A stretch of DNA of 21,736 nucleotides, taken from Acanthaster planci (taxonomy: Eukaryota > Echinodermata > Asteroidea > Valvatida > Acanthasteridae). A model generated the notes under the pieces. It was not told the origin of the DNA and ran no database searches. It worked only from the letters and a program-made list of their open reading frames with translations. The stretch lies in contig NW_019091362.1 of assembly GCF_001949145.1 (NCBI RefSeq), positions 4,832,931 to 4,854,666 on the forward strand, given 5' to 3'. This document shows, piece by piece, positions 1 to 8,689 of this stretch; position 1 is the stretch's first letter, and each line of letters opens with the position of its first letter. The position numbers were made by a program, and so were the translations under genes.

Positions 1-350
1 AAATACATTCAAAGCATGTAAGAATACTGGACCACGTACATGGTAAATGATTTTAAGGCTTTAATCAGGTGTTACAGAAAAAAACTACGTAAAGTAGCCA
101 AATACAAATGTCCAACTCTGACAGTACTGCAGTAGTTACACAAACATTGTACACTACTGGAGTGAGGCCCAAATCATTCAGAATTGCAATCGTAAGATGT
201 CAATCACCGGTCAACCCAATCCAGGCCCCGGCCAAGAAAAAAATTACTCAAATGAAATGAGACAAACTCATTCTTAACGTGTGCCACTGACTCCCGCAAG
301 ACTCGGTTTACAATTTGAGAGTTGTATACATGAATGCACTTGCCACTCAC

Positions 351-519
351 CACATATAAGAGCCAGGCAGGGCTGATAGACCGTACCCTCTCCTTTCATC
401 TGTAGCTGGTAATCCATCTGGGTCTGTATGTCTTTCAACGAGGGCTGGGCCGGATAGCAGGGATGGCTGTGGTACCAGCCGACCAACTGTAGACCCCGTA
501 ATGCTATTGCTTGCCGAAT
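351..519 (-). CDS. MPND: MPND exon: zinc-binding HSHP of JAMM motif
   Basis: The exon spans 169 bp, acceptor ttttcaaag and donor TGTG|gtgagt. It encodes IRQAIALRGLQLVGWYHSHP, then CYPAQPSLKDIQTQMDYQLQ and onward to QPCLALIC. The spacing H-S-H-x7-S-x2-D matches the JAMM zinc-ligand pattern, so the enzyme looks catalytically intact here. Translation past the donor into intron gives no conserved sequence. Confidence 0.95.
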
Positions 520-3500
520 CTTTGAAAATATTGACAGATGATCACATATTTTAGTTTTCGTTATAATCTGATCCAAACATGGCACTACACATATATATAT
601 ACACACAGCATTCAAAGGACCCCAGCAATTAAATACTCACAGTAACACTGGTAATGACTCAGTGAATTAAACACTATGACAAATGAAAAATACAAATAAC
701 ACAAAATGAATTTCAGCAAGTTCAACACACCTCCTCTTCAACAACGGAAGCCTTGGTTTTGTCGCCTAGTCGACATCTGCATGGATATGCTTGTAGAACG
801 GACATGTCTGTGGAGGAAAGACAGACTTCTATTCCAAGTACCACACCACAAAATGGTTATGCAGAGATCAGCCCCAATAAGTCATTTGGGAGTTAGATTT
901 GATGTAACTCCACGAAGACACGGTTCAGGTTTCATGTTTTTATGCTCAAATTGTGAACCCCAAATTTGCTCTCTCAAACATTTCTGTGAAAAGGACTTTT
1001 GCTGGATTATTGCCATATACTTACACAGCAATAAATTGCCAAAGAAAATAAAATTTGCCACAGCAGTGGTTAAAAGAATCTAGAAATTTTATGTGCACAA
1101 ATCACAGCAACATTGAAATTCAGTGCCTTGGATGACATCATAGTTCTGCTCATGATTATGCAAATGGCATTCGCATAAAACCAATAAAGCATCAAAATAT
1201 TGGTTAAAATTGCAAAGCAAAAATTTTAAATGAGGTTAATTGAAACCCAAAGATGCAATTTCAAGGGTTTTTAGCAAAATTTATAACACTATATCTATTT
1301 CCTGGTTCCTTTAAAGAACTCAGTGTACCAGATTTTGATCAACGTTAACTCGCAAAAGGCTTATTGCAGCAGGTAAGCATTTGGTCGGCAACCCTGTAAA
1401 CTAGGTTTATTTTCAAGCAAAATTATGGTAAATTCTTTATCAAATGGTATAACAGTCACCAGCTGAGCCATGTGTGGGCTTCATCCTGCCATTTCAGCCC
1501 GACTTCCTGGCTTTGTGTTTTTCACATGCTTTTTGCCATTCACCAAACCTTTGAAGGTTTGCCAACTACTAATGCTCAGTGTTGTACTCATTGCCTTTTA
1601 AGACAACGGTGAATGAATGCTGGAGGCGTGTGAGTCAATGAGAATGCCCTGCTAATATAAACAATCACTAAAAAAACAAAAAGAAAAAATATTCCAAAAT
1701 CCAACAACAAAAGTTTGCAGCATTGTGATGGGTTAAAAACAGCACAGCCTAGGCACTGCTATTCCCGGGGAAAGTCCAATATTCAGTATCTCGAAAAGCT
1801 AAGATCATTAAAAAACAAAGCACCTGAGGTTATCCAACTTCAAAAATGTTCTGACGTGGTGACAGGGCCAATCTTGTGGTCTATCGTAGACCAGGATTGT
1901 CAGGTTGGTTGGTGAACACTAAGCATACTCACGTTGTGTACTTGGATCCCATTTCCCTGCTAGGTAACCGACAACTTCACTGGTAGTCAGATGGCAGTGG
2001 AAATCCTTATGGAGAAGCAAAAATGGGAAATAAGTGAAAAGTCACCATCTATGGGTGCGTCAGTTTAAAAACTTACACCGAGGTTCAAATAGGTAGCAAA
2101 GTTGAGCATCCGGTGCTTTGGATCATTATTTTTTTCAAATGACTCAGGGAAAATAGGAGGGAAGGTCTTACCATAACAAGAAGGCAATTTGTTGTAGTTG
2201 AGACAGTGAAAGGTTGCATTCTACCAACAGAATTAAATGGAAGACACTCAACTAATGTATTGGGACTCCTAGAAGAAAAGAACAGGATATGTAAGGTTTG
2301 TATTAACAAAGTCTCAGCACTTTTTATTTGGATTTCAAATTTTTAAACTTTTTTCAACTGCTCATCTGTCCAGAAGACGGACAAGAAATTGGCTATAATC
2401 ATTTGATAAAATTTGATTAACATGAAAAAAATGCTTACAGGAAATATGGATAACTTGAAAATAACTTGAAGAAAGTATTTTTCCAAGAAGACCTTTTCTC
2501 GGAAACATTTGTTTATCTAGTAAGAAACATTTCCCGAAATAAGAATTTTTCTCATTAAGACAGTTAATTTTGGCAGCACAAGGTTCGCATCACATCCACA
2601 CGCGATCTGTTTGCACGATAACTCACCTTTCCAGGTCCTCTTTCGTGATATCAGAATACTTCACCACCCTTCGCTCACTGACTTCCTGTTTCTTTAGTGG
2701 GTGAGCCATACCTNGTCCAAAAAGACACGTTATTCACATAAACAGTTTGCTTTCAGCATGCCTTTTAATATACCAGTACACTGTGTGTAAGATAGCTCAC
2801 TCACCCAACATATTGGTTGATAACCAAATTCAACTGCATAGTTCTATGACATGAGATACATAAAATATGGAAGTGGTTTTTTTAAACAAATTGAGCACTG
2901 ACCATGATTCGTATGTTCTTGCTCCCCGTACATGCCGTAACCCGCGTTGTAGTCGAGACCATCACAGGACCACACACAAGACCAGACACAAGCAATAGTG
3001 TGAACAATGACACAGGAATGCTTTTGTTGCAGTTCATTTGAATAGCTTGTGACTTGAATTCTGACTGGAAGTTTTGTGTGGTCTTGTGAAGGCCTTAAGT
3101 GGTGTCGACTGCAGCACTGCCCGTAACCCTCCTTGCATATTGTATGTGACACATAATGATCAGCTACTGGTGGTGCCAAAATGTGTAGGGGGGTCCCCAT
3201 AATTTTCAAAAAGCTTAAAGACAGATATGAGGGGGGGTTCAAAATACGAACACGTACTCACCCTCTTTATGCGTATAAGTACCACTTTCACTTGTACTGA
3301 GCTTTCTGCAGAGAAACAAAACGAAGCCATCAGGTAGCACTTTCCCAACGTGAAATTCACTTAATGTTGCAGGCTGTAAGCCCACTGCACTTCCATTAAC
3401 CCTAACACTCCTCAGTCCTCCAACAGGTGAAGGATTGAGGAGGGTTAGGGTTAAGCAAAGAGTAGCAAGCAAATCTTAATGTATACGTTCAACAAAAATC

Positions 3501-6500
3501 TGCTAAATGGTGAACAATGAACCAGTCAACAGTGATGAAAGTCACAAGTTTTGTTTACGGGGCGTTTTTTACAGCATTTACTGGAACTGGTTCATTGAGA
3601 GATTCTGCAGAAGCTTGATTTCTAAAAATAAACCAACCAACCAACCTAGAAGCAAAACCTTTTCATCAAACAAGTGTCCATCAACCTGCCCAATACTGAG
3701 GTATTCTGTCACTTCTCCGATACATATTGTAAACATTAGTAATAAAGCAGACTGTTCTCCCCTTTTTGGCATGTATAAAGATTTCAGGCAACGAATCAAG
3801 CTCTATTAGACATCCTGATACCTTCATGAACCTGGTTTTTACTGGCAAGTTATTTCTCACCAATTTTGGAAAAGCAGACATCCAAATCGGGCCATGCAAT
3901 AACTCCTAACATTTCAGACATCATCCCCAAGGAAAATCCAACAATGTGAATGTACCGTTTTTGGCCTCTTGTTAATTCCGAGGTAGGAGGGTTTGGTCTG
4001 TCGGCAGGACTGCTGTGCATGCCCTCTTCCTCATCTCTCTCTTCGTCAACATCCTCCCCAGTGTGCCCGTTTGTGAATCCGTTCTCGCCATCTTGAAGAT
4101 CGGGCTGCAGGTTTCAATAAAATATCAGTCAGCCAGGCCATGCGAGAATTGTACACAGTGGGCAATAGTGGCAGTAATGGTCCTACTCTGAGCATGCTCT
4201 GAGGGTCCTACTCTGAGCATNAGCCAAAAAGACACGTTATTCACATAAACAGTTTGCTTTCAGCATGCCTTTTAATATACCAGTACACTGTGTGTAAGAT
4301 AGCTCACTCACCCAACATATTGGTTGATAACCAAATTCAACTGCATAGTTCAATGACATGAGATACATAAAATATGGAAGTGATTTTTTTAAAACAAATT
4401 GAGCACTGACCATGATTCATATGTTTTTGCTCCCCGTACATGCCGTAACCCGCGTTGTAGTCGAGACCATCACAGGACCACACACAAGACCAGACACAAG
4501 CAATAGTGTGAACAATGACACAGGAATGCTTTTGTTGCAGTTCATTTGAATAGCTTGTGACTTGAATTCTGACTGGAAGTTTTGTGTTGATTTTGTGTGG
4601 TCTTGTGAATGCCTTAAGTGGTGTCGACTACAGCACTACCCGTAACCCTCCTTGCGTATTGTATGTGACACATAATGATCAGCTACTGGTGGTGCCAAAG
4701 TGTGTAGGGGGGTCTTCATAATTTTCAAAATGCTTAAGGACAGAAATGGGGGGGGTTCAAAATACGAACACGTACTCACCCTCTTTATGCGTATAAGTAC
4801 CACTTTCACTTGTACTGAGCTTTCTGCAGAGAAACAAAATGAAGCCATCAGGTAGCACTTTCCCAACGTGAAATTCACTTAATGTTGCAGGCTGTGAGCC
4901 CACTGCACTTCCATTAAGCGAAGAGTAGTAAGCAAATCTTAATGTATATGTTAAACAAAAATCTGCTAAAGGGTGAACAATGAGCCAGTCAACAGTGATG
5001 AAAGTCACAAGTTTTGTTTACGGGGCGTTTTTTACAGCATTCACTGGAACCGGTTCATTGAGAGATTCTGCAGAAGCTTGATTTCTAAAACTAAACCAAC
5101 CAACCAACCTGGAAGCAAAACCTTTTCATCAAACAAGTGTCTAATACTGAGGTATTCTGTCACTTCTCTGATAAATATTGTAACCATTAGTAATAAAGCA
5201 GACTGTTCTCCCCTTTTTGGCATGTATAAAGATTTCAGGCAACGAATCTGTAAATAATGAACCCGGAAAGCTCTATTGGACATCCTGATACCTTCACGAA
5301 CCTGGTTTTTACTGGCAAGTTATTTTTCACCAATTTTGGAAAAGCAGACATCCAAATTGGGCCATGCCATGCCATCAGACATCATCCCCAAGGAAAATCC
5401 AACAATGTGAATCTACCGTTTTTGGCCTCTTGTTAATTCCGAGGTAGGAGGGTTTGGTCTGTCGGCAGGACTGCTGTGCATGCCCTCATCCTCATCTCTC
5501 TCTTCATCAACATCCTCCCCAGTGTGCCCGTTTGTGAATCCGTTCTCGCCATCTTGAAGATCGGGCTGCAGGTTTCAATAAAACATCAGTCAGCCAGGCC
5601 ACGCGAGAATTGTACATAGTGGGCAATTTCAACCTATTTTTATCAATTTGACAGCAGAGGCTTAAAAAATACCACTGGCTTTGGGCCTTTTATAAATCAG
5701 TTGAACTCTGCATGGTTTTATTTTGAAAATGGAACTCATTTCAAGTGAATTTCTCATCCGAATCAATGAGCCTGCTGAACCAAAATAGGTTGACAACCAA
5801 AACTTGTTTAGTTATTTTGTTGCGAAGTGAACTTTTGTTTTAGCTAACACATCCTGACAGATTCAGCAGCCTTCATACTTGAGAGAATAGTCGTAAACAC
5901 TTAACTTAGGTCTTCATACTTGCACCAAGGCTGGGGTAAATAAACACATTTACTGCGCAGCGCCCAAATATACCAACATCTTCAATGTGCAAGAAACAAT
6001 GGCACACTCCTTAGAACATTTAAATTCAAGGGACCATGAATCCCATCTAAAATAGCAGAACAGCACTGAGCGAATCCTAAAAGTCCTTGAAAAGCTCCCA
6101 TAGGAGTTTTAAAGAGTCTGAGAGATTTCGGGTTGATAAAACTTGGTTAAGATTTCATGGAGTGTAGAAAATGATACCCCTCTCAAAATTATCTCAGCCG
6201 GTGCCATTTCCCAATTCCAGAGAACAAGTTACGGGTACCAGATACAGAAAAAAAATGTGGTACACTACGTCGGCTCTACTCTGAAGCATGCACTGAGGGT
6301 CCTACTCTGAGCATGCTCTGAGGGTCCTACTCTGAGCATGCTCTGAGGGTCCTACTCAGAGCATGCTCTGAGGGTCCTACTCTGAGCATGCACTGAGGGT
6401 GCTACTCTGAGCACGCTACATGTACTCTGAGCATGCTCTGAGGGTCCTACTCTGAGCATGCACTGAGGGTCCTACTCTGAGCATGCTCTGAGGGTCCCAC

Positions 6501-8534
6501 TCTGAGCATGCTCTGAGGGTCCCACTCTGAGCATGCTCTGAGGGTCCTACTCTGAGCATNNNNNNNNNNNNNNNNNNNNNNNNNNNNNNNNNNNNNNNNN
6601 NNNNNNNNNNNNNNNNNNNNNNNNNNNNNNNNNNNNNNNNNNNNNNNNNNNNNNNNNNNNNNNNNNNNNNNNNNNNNNNNNNNNNNNNNNNNNNNNNNNN
6701 NNNNNNNNNNNNNNNNNNNNNNNNNNNNNNNTGGGTATTATTCTTTAATCATTTGACACTAACATAGGATTTCTTCTGTCCCACTGCAATGCTCCTCGGA
6801 CTTCAGGAAATACCTACCATGTCTTCAAAGCCTGGCATGTTGATCTTCATCTGACTGAACCAGGTTGACTTGAGAAGGTCTAATTTCTTGCCCTTATATT
6901 TAACCTTTGGTTTGGAGAGAAAAAGAAACAATAAACTCCCAGAAGTTAGTAATGATGCAAACAAGTACTGTTTCACCTAAACATTTTAAGTTCCAACACA
7001 GTACTAAATTGATGTTTAATTCTTATAGCATGGCTGAAACAACTGCAGCATTTGGTATTGAGTTGTGAGCTAGACATCTTTACAGTAAAGTTATCAACAA
7101 CTCATCACAAGTCAAGCCCAATTCATCTCGTAAGTTATTTAAAACACCTCTGACAGTGTATTACTTTCAACCATTTGAGTGGTTCATCATTTCCCGGCAT
7201 TATTTTGGTATCCTCAACAGTGACCACTGAATATACCCATTCGAATGTACATTAAACTATATGCGCAATAGTGTTGTCATGGCTTTTCACACTGATAAAG
7301 AATGTGCGTATATGTTCATGCAGAAGGAATGAGTACACTATGGCTCTGGACATAAGATGGGCTGACAAAGTAAAACGGAGACTTAGGGATTCTCTTCATG
7401 CATTTTATGAGACAAAGAATGAATGCTTTACATTTGTGCAAAGCAAAGAATAATTGTACCTGGTGAGAGAATGTTTAATTTCACAAATCTTAACCTCGAG
7501 GAACCGAACATGCCATCTGTCCCAATATGAAACTCTTCTTACCGCTTCACTCATAACTATTCATTCTTGGAATCGAAAGAGAAGAAGAGACCACTCACCG
7601 AGGCCCAGCCGCAGCCCGACTTCTTGGCAGGATTGACCAGTTTTTTGATGTGGATTGCCCAGGCGCTGGGTGAGTTGAATTCATGGCCGGACCATTTGAT
7701 CTTGCCACTCTCCAACAAGTCAGCTGTGAACTTCCTCCCCTGCAAGATAATAAAGACCCCCCAAAAATGTAAAAAGGGAGGACCCACAAAGAGAGAATTA
7801 TTGCAAAAATGCTTTCCTAGGAAACTGCACAGTGCCCCACAAACTGACAAAGCAAAACTCTTGCGCCCCTAAAACATTCAAAATGTATTGACAGTTACAG
7901 TGTATGAGTACACGGTGGGCCTACCTTATAAGACAGGCATTTTTTTTTACAGAAGCCTTCAAAAAAAACAAGTAGAACTTGACCAACTGATAAAATGTAC
8001 TGTATGTACATTGTAGGTAGAAGCCATCTTGGAAGATAAATCAGTATCCATTTAAAAAACAAAATGACTTCTTATAATAAAATAACAAGGTGGGGACCAT
8101 CACTACCAATACCTGAACACTGTTTAAGCACATGTGTTAGGTTGAATGTATTGCCAACTCAAGGCGATTTATTATATTCCTGTGGACTCTTGACACGAAA
8201 ATAAAAAAAAACTAAACGTCAACTTAAAATACAGATTGCTTGCCAGATAATATGTAGAAATCAGCAAGTCATCCTAACCAGTGGGCAACTTAAACATCTC
8301 AACATCTTACCAAGTAGTCGATGGTGAGGAGGCCGTCACCAGACTCCACTATGCCATCTGCCATCAGCATGCCCAAGGTGATGCCCCGACCTGTCACAAC
8401 ACCCGACCGGCTCTTGGCGGGGCTGGGGCTGGAGGAGTTGACACTGTCGCGGTCATCCTCGATGGAGGTAAAGGACTGCAAGGTGTCCACTGAATTGGTG
8501 TCATCGCACTCTAGGACTGTTTTCATCATCATTG
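351..8534 (-). CDS. MPND: MPND, RAMA plus JAMM/MPN domain protein (partial, C-terminus off the left edge)
   Basis: Spliced gene whose exons, read from high to low coordinates, are 8534-8311, 7739-7599, 6904-6818, 4104-3956 (second copy 5565-5417), 3305-3262 (second copy 4823-4780), 2711-2627, 2268-2172, 2005-1933, 807-731 and 519-351. Every junction is GT-AG and every phase agrees, giving about 381 residues from the ATG at 8532. The N-terminal part is a RAMA domain (FNSPSAWAIHIKKLVNPAKK, then SGCGWAS). The middle is acidic and poorly conserved. The C-terminal part is an MPN domain with a full JAMM signature: Glu of SEVVGYLAG, HSHP, then Ser and Asp of PSLKD. Known of the family: MPND is a putative zinc metalloprotease of the deubiquitinase type, and RAMA domains are linked to DNA binding, reportedly N6-methyladenine sensing. 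Human MPND, from memory, is about 470 residues, so some 90-100 residues are missing past position 351. I scanned 1-350 for the conserved next exon and did not find it. Confidence 0.93.
731..807 (-). CDS. MPND: MPND exon: MPN domain, PCRCRLGD block
   Basis: The exon spans 77 bp, acceptor tcctccacag and donor GAG|gtgtgt. It encodes MSVLQAYPCRCRLGDKTKAS and VVEEE. The split His codon C|AC joins it to the exon at 1933. PCR.RLGD is a conserved block of vertebrate MPND. Confidence 0.94.
808..1932 (-). other. MPND intron, nothing further recognised
   Basis: The intron runs from donor gtgagt (1932) to acceptor ccacag (808). The plus-strand open frames in it are antisense or chance. I see no RNA gene or repeat array. 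Confidence 0.7.
1933..2005 (-). CDS. MPND: MPND exon: catalytic Glu of JAMM motif
   Basis: The exon spans 73 bp and encodes DFHCHLTTSEVVGYLAGKWD then PSTQ, with acceptor ccataag and donor AAC|gtgagt. The Glu of SEVVGYLAG is at the position of the general-base glutamate of JAMM enzymes. The vertebrate counterpart reads DFHSHL..SEVVGYLGG, so the segment is strongly conserved. Confidence 0.95.
2172..2268 (-). CDS. MPND: MPND exon: start of MPN domain
   Basis: The exon spans 97 bp, acceptor cttctag, donor ATG|gtaag. It encodes SPNTLVECLPFNSVGRMQPF and TVSTTTNCLLVM, which aligns with the first strands of the MPN domain in vertebrate MPND. It joins in phase 0 to DFHCHL. Confidence 0.93.
2627..2711 (-). 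CDS. MPND: MPND exon: linker into MPN domain
   Basis: The exon spans 85 bp (2+81+2), encoding MAHPLKKQEVSERRVVKYSD and ITKEDLE, with donor AAAG|gtgagt. VVKYSDITKEDLERSPNTLV lines up with the vertebrate stretch just before the MPN domain. The acceptor reads ac-N-ag with the N at 2714, so this boundary coincides with a contig joint. The exon is placed by its reading frame and by the neighbouring phases. Confidence 0.82.
3262..3305 (-). CDS. MPND: MPND 44-bp exon, left-hand copy
   Basis: A 44-bp exon (1+42+1) after a pyrimidine-rich acceptor, tttgtttctctgcag, with a strong donor gtgagt. It completes the Arg codon left open by the acidic exon and leaves G| for the GT that opens the next exon, so the phase is consistent on both sides. 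The peptide KLSTSESGTYTHKE has no recognisable vertebrate counterpart and lies in the variable linker. Confidence 0.72.
3396..3454. mobile_element. 51-bp hairpin element flanked by TTAA, with empty site at 4914-4917
   Basis: The insert at 3400-3450 starts CCCTAAC and ends GTTAGGG. Its ends form an imperfect inverted repeat of roughly 20 bp (CCCTAACACTCCTCAGTCCT against CCCTAACCCTCCTCAATCCT). TTAA stands on both sides (3396-3399 and 3451-3454), and the homologous copy reads ccaTTAAgcg with a single TTAA. TTAA duplication on insertion is typical of piggyBac-type transposition. The element is too short to encode anything, so it would be a non-autonomous miniature. Confidence 0.7.
3956..4104 (-). 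CDS. MPND: MPND acidic-linker exon, left-hand copy
   Basis: Same exon as at 5417-5565: acceptor cctgcag, phase 0 in and phase 2 out (CG|gtacat). The acidic run reads DVDEERDEEEG. It corresponds in position to the Glu-rich region of human MPND between RAMA and MPN domains. The 44-bp exon at 3305 completes the split Arg codon. Confidence 0.78.
4179..4220. repeat. Short run of the 25-bp minisatellite at a contig end
   Basis: About one and a half units of the array found at 6273-6559 (tcctactctgagcatgctct...) directly before the single N at 4221. The same repeat next to both the N here and the long N run suggests that the assembly broke in this array. Confidence 0.8.
4780..4823 (-). CDS. MPND: MPND 44-bp exon, right-hand copy
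   Basis: Acceptor ctctgcag and donor GAGG|gtgagt are identical to those of the exon at 3262-3305. It encodes KLSTSESGTYTHKE plus split codons at both ends. The exon sequence is unchanged between copies although the flanking intron differs at many sites. Confidence 0.7.
5417..5565 (-). CDS. MPND: MPND acidic-linker exon, right-hand copy
   Basis: The exon spans 149 bp from acceptor cctgcag to donor ACG|gtagat, entering in phase 0 and leaving in phase 2. It encodes PDLQDGENGFTNGHTGEDVD followed by an Asp/Glu-rich run and a Pro-rich tail ending TRGQKR. It differs from the copy at 3956-4104 by few bases. One of them changes a Glu to Asp in the acidic run, and another is silent. This fits an allele rather than a second functional exon: using both copies in one transcript would break the frame (149 is not a multiple of 3). 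Confidence 0.75.
5566..6272 (-). other. MPND intron part, unique sequence
   Basis: AT-rich intron sequence between the acidic exon and the minisatellite. The left copy of the duplicated segment lacks most of it (from 5628). No gene or structured element is evident. Confidence 0.6.
6273..6559. repeat. 25-bp minisatellite with palindromic core
   Basis: About 11 units built on ctctgagcatgctctgaggg plus tccta. The core is palindromic, and one unit reads CTCAGAGCATGCTCTGAG exactly. Variants have gcatgcact or gcacgct. The array runs into the N gap, so its true length is unknown. It lies in an MPND intron. Confidence 0.95.
6560..6731. other. Assembly gap of 172 N
   Basis: Unsequenced stretch inside an MPND intron, entered from the minisatellite. 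The exons on either side (6904-6818 and 5565-5417) join in phase 0, so no coding exon need be hidden here. Confidence 0.99.
6818..6904 (-). CDS. MPND: MPND exon: end of RAMA domain
   Basis: The exon spans 87 bp (29 codons) in phase 0, with acceptor ccaaag and donor ATG|gtaggt. It begins VKYKGKKLDLLKSTW, matching the end of the RAMA domain in vertebrate MPND, and finishes NMPGFEDM. Between it and the preceding coding exon the assembly has the 172-N gap plus a minisatellite. Confidence 0.92.
6905..8310 (-). other. MPND introns flanking the RAMA core exon
   Basis: Two introns, 8310-7740 and 7598-6905, apart from the exon at 7599-7739. The overlapping plus-strand frames read through the exon antisense and are not genes. 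I see nothing else. Confidence 0.6.
7599..7739 (-). CDS. MPND: MPND exon: core of RAMA domain
   Basis: The exon spans 141 bp (47 codons) from acceptor cttgcag to donor TCG|gtgag, phase 0 at both ends. It encodes GRKFTADLLESGKIKW, the FNSPSAWA block and KKLVNPAKKSGCGWAS. This is the most conserved RAMA stretch and nearly matches the vertebrate MPND sequence. It joins directly to the next exon (VKYKG). Confidence 0.95.
8311..8534 (-). CDS. MPND: MPND exon: N-terminus and first half of RAMA domain
   Basis: The acceptor is tatacag and the exon begins CA ATG ATG ATG, with the first ATG at 8532-8530. It ends ...TTG|gtaaga in phase 0. A Ser-rich, acidic lead (SVNSSSPSPAKSRS) is followed by the RAMA start RGITLGMLMADGIVESGDGL and LTIDYL. 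The bases CA before the ATG follow a good acceptor, so there is an upstream exon. It may be 5' UTR, with the ATG at 8532 as the true start, or it may add coding sequence. Human MPND has a long Gly/Glu-rich N-terminus that I could not find here. Confidence 0.9.
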
Positions 8535-8689
8535 CTGTATAAAAAAGAAATCAACACATTTAATACAGTAAACCCAAATTCATTAATACCTACAAAACAG
8601 TCTGGTCATTCCTACAGGTACTGGCTGAGAGCCTGTCCGGTGGCTGGTCTTAAAATGGCTGATTAACGATCACCACCTGGGTGGCACTG

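Larger units (their letters stand above)
2715..4166. repeat. Duplicated segment, left copy (probable allele)
   Basis: Nearly the same sequence recurs at 4222-5627. The left copy begins right after the N at 2714, is followed by a short piece of the 25-bp minisatellite, and ends at the N at 4221. Differences are scattered substitutions plus small indels, including the 55-bp TTAA insertion at 3400-3454 and a 12-bp insertion near 3679. The pattern of single-N joints and both-haplotype indels suggests an assembly that placed two haplotypes in series. Confidence 0.85.
4222..5627. repeat. Duplicated segment, right copy (probable allele)
   Basis: Partner of 2715-4166 in the same orientation, at an offset of about 1.46-1.52 kb. 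It carries the second copies of two MPND exons (5417-5565, 4780-4823). It has extra bases near 5250-5270 (tgtaaataatgaacccgg) missing from the left copy, and lacks the TTAA element. Unlike the left copy it continues into about 650 bp of unique intron before the minisatellite. Confidence 0.85.

Noticed and set aside
706-1083. 125-codon plus-strand open frame
   Set aside because: It runs antisense through the MPND exon at 731-807 and is otherwise low-complexity intron sequence. No domain is visible.
1770-1815. Resemblance of tctcgaaaagctaagatcat to the 5' part of U2 snRNA
   Set aside because: Only about 20 bases are loosely similar, and none of the following U2 elements (branch-point pairing region, Sm site) appears.
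3507-3809. Pairs of open frames at 3507-3809 and 4973-5257 that seem conserved between copies
   Set aside because: They are shared only because the segment is duplicated. They lie in an MPND intron, differ by indels and match no protein.
7567-7872. 101-codon plus-strand open frame
   Set aside because: It is the antisense shadow of the MPND RAMA exon at 7599-7739.
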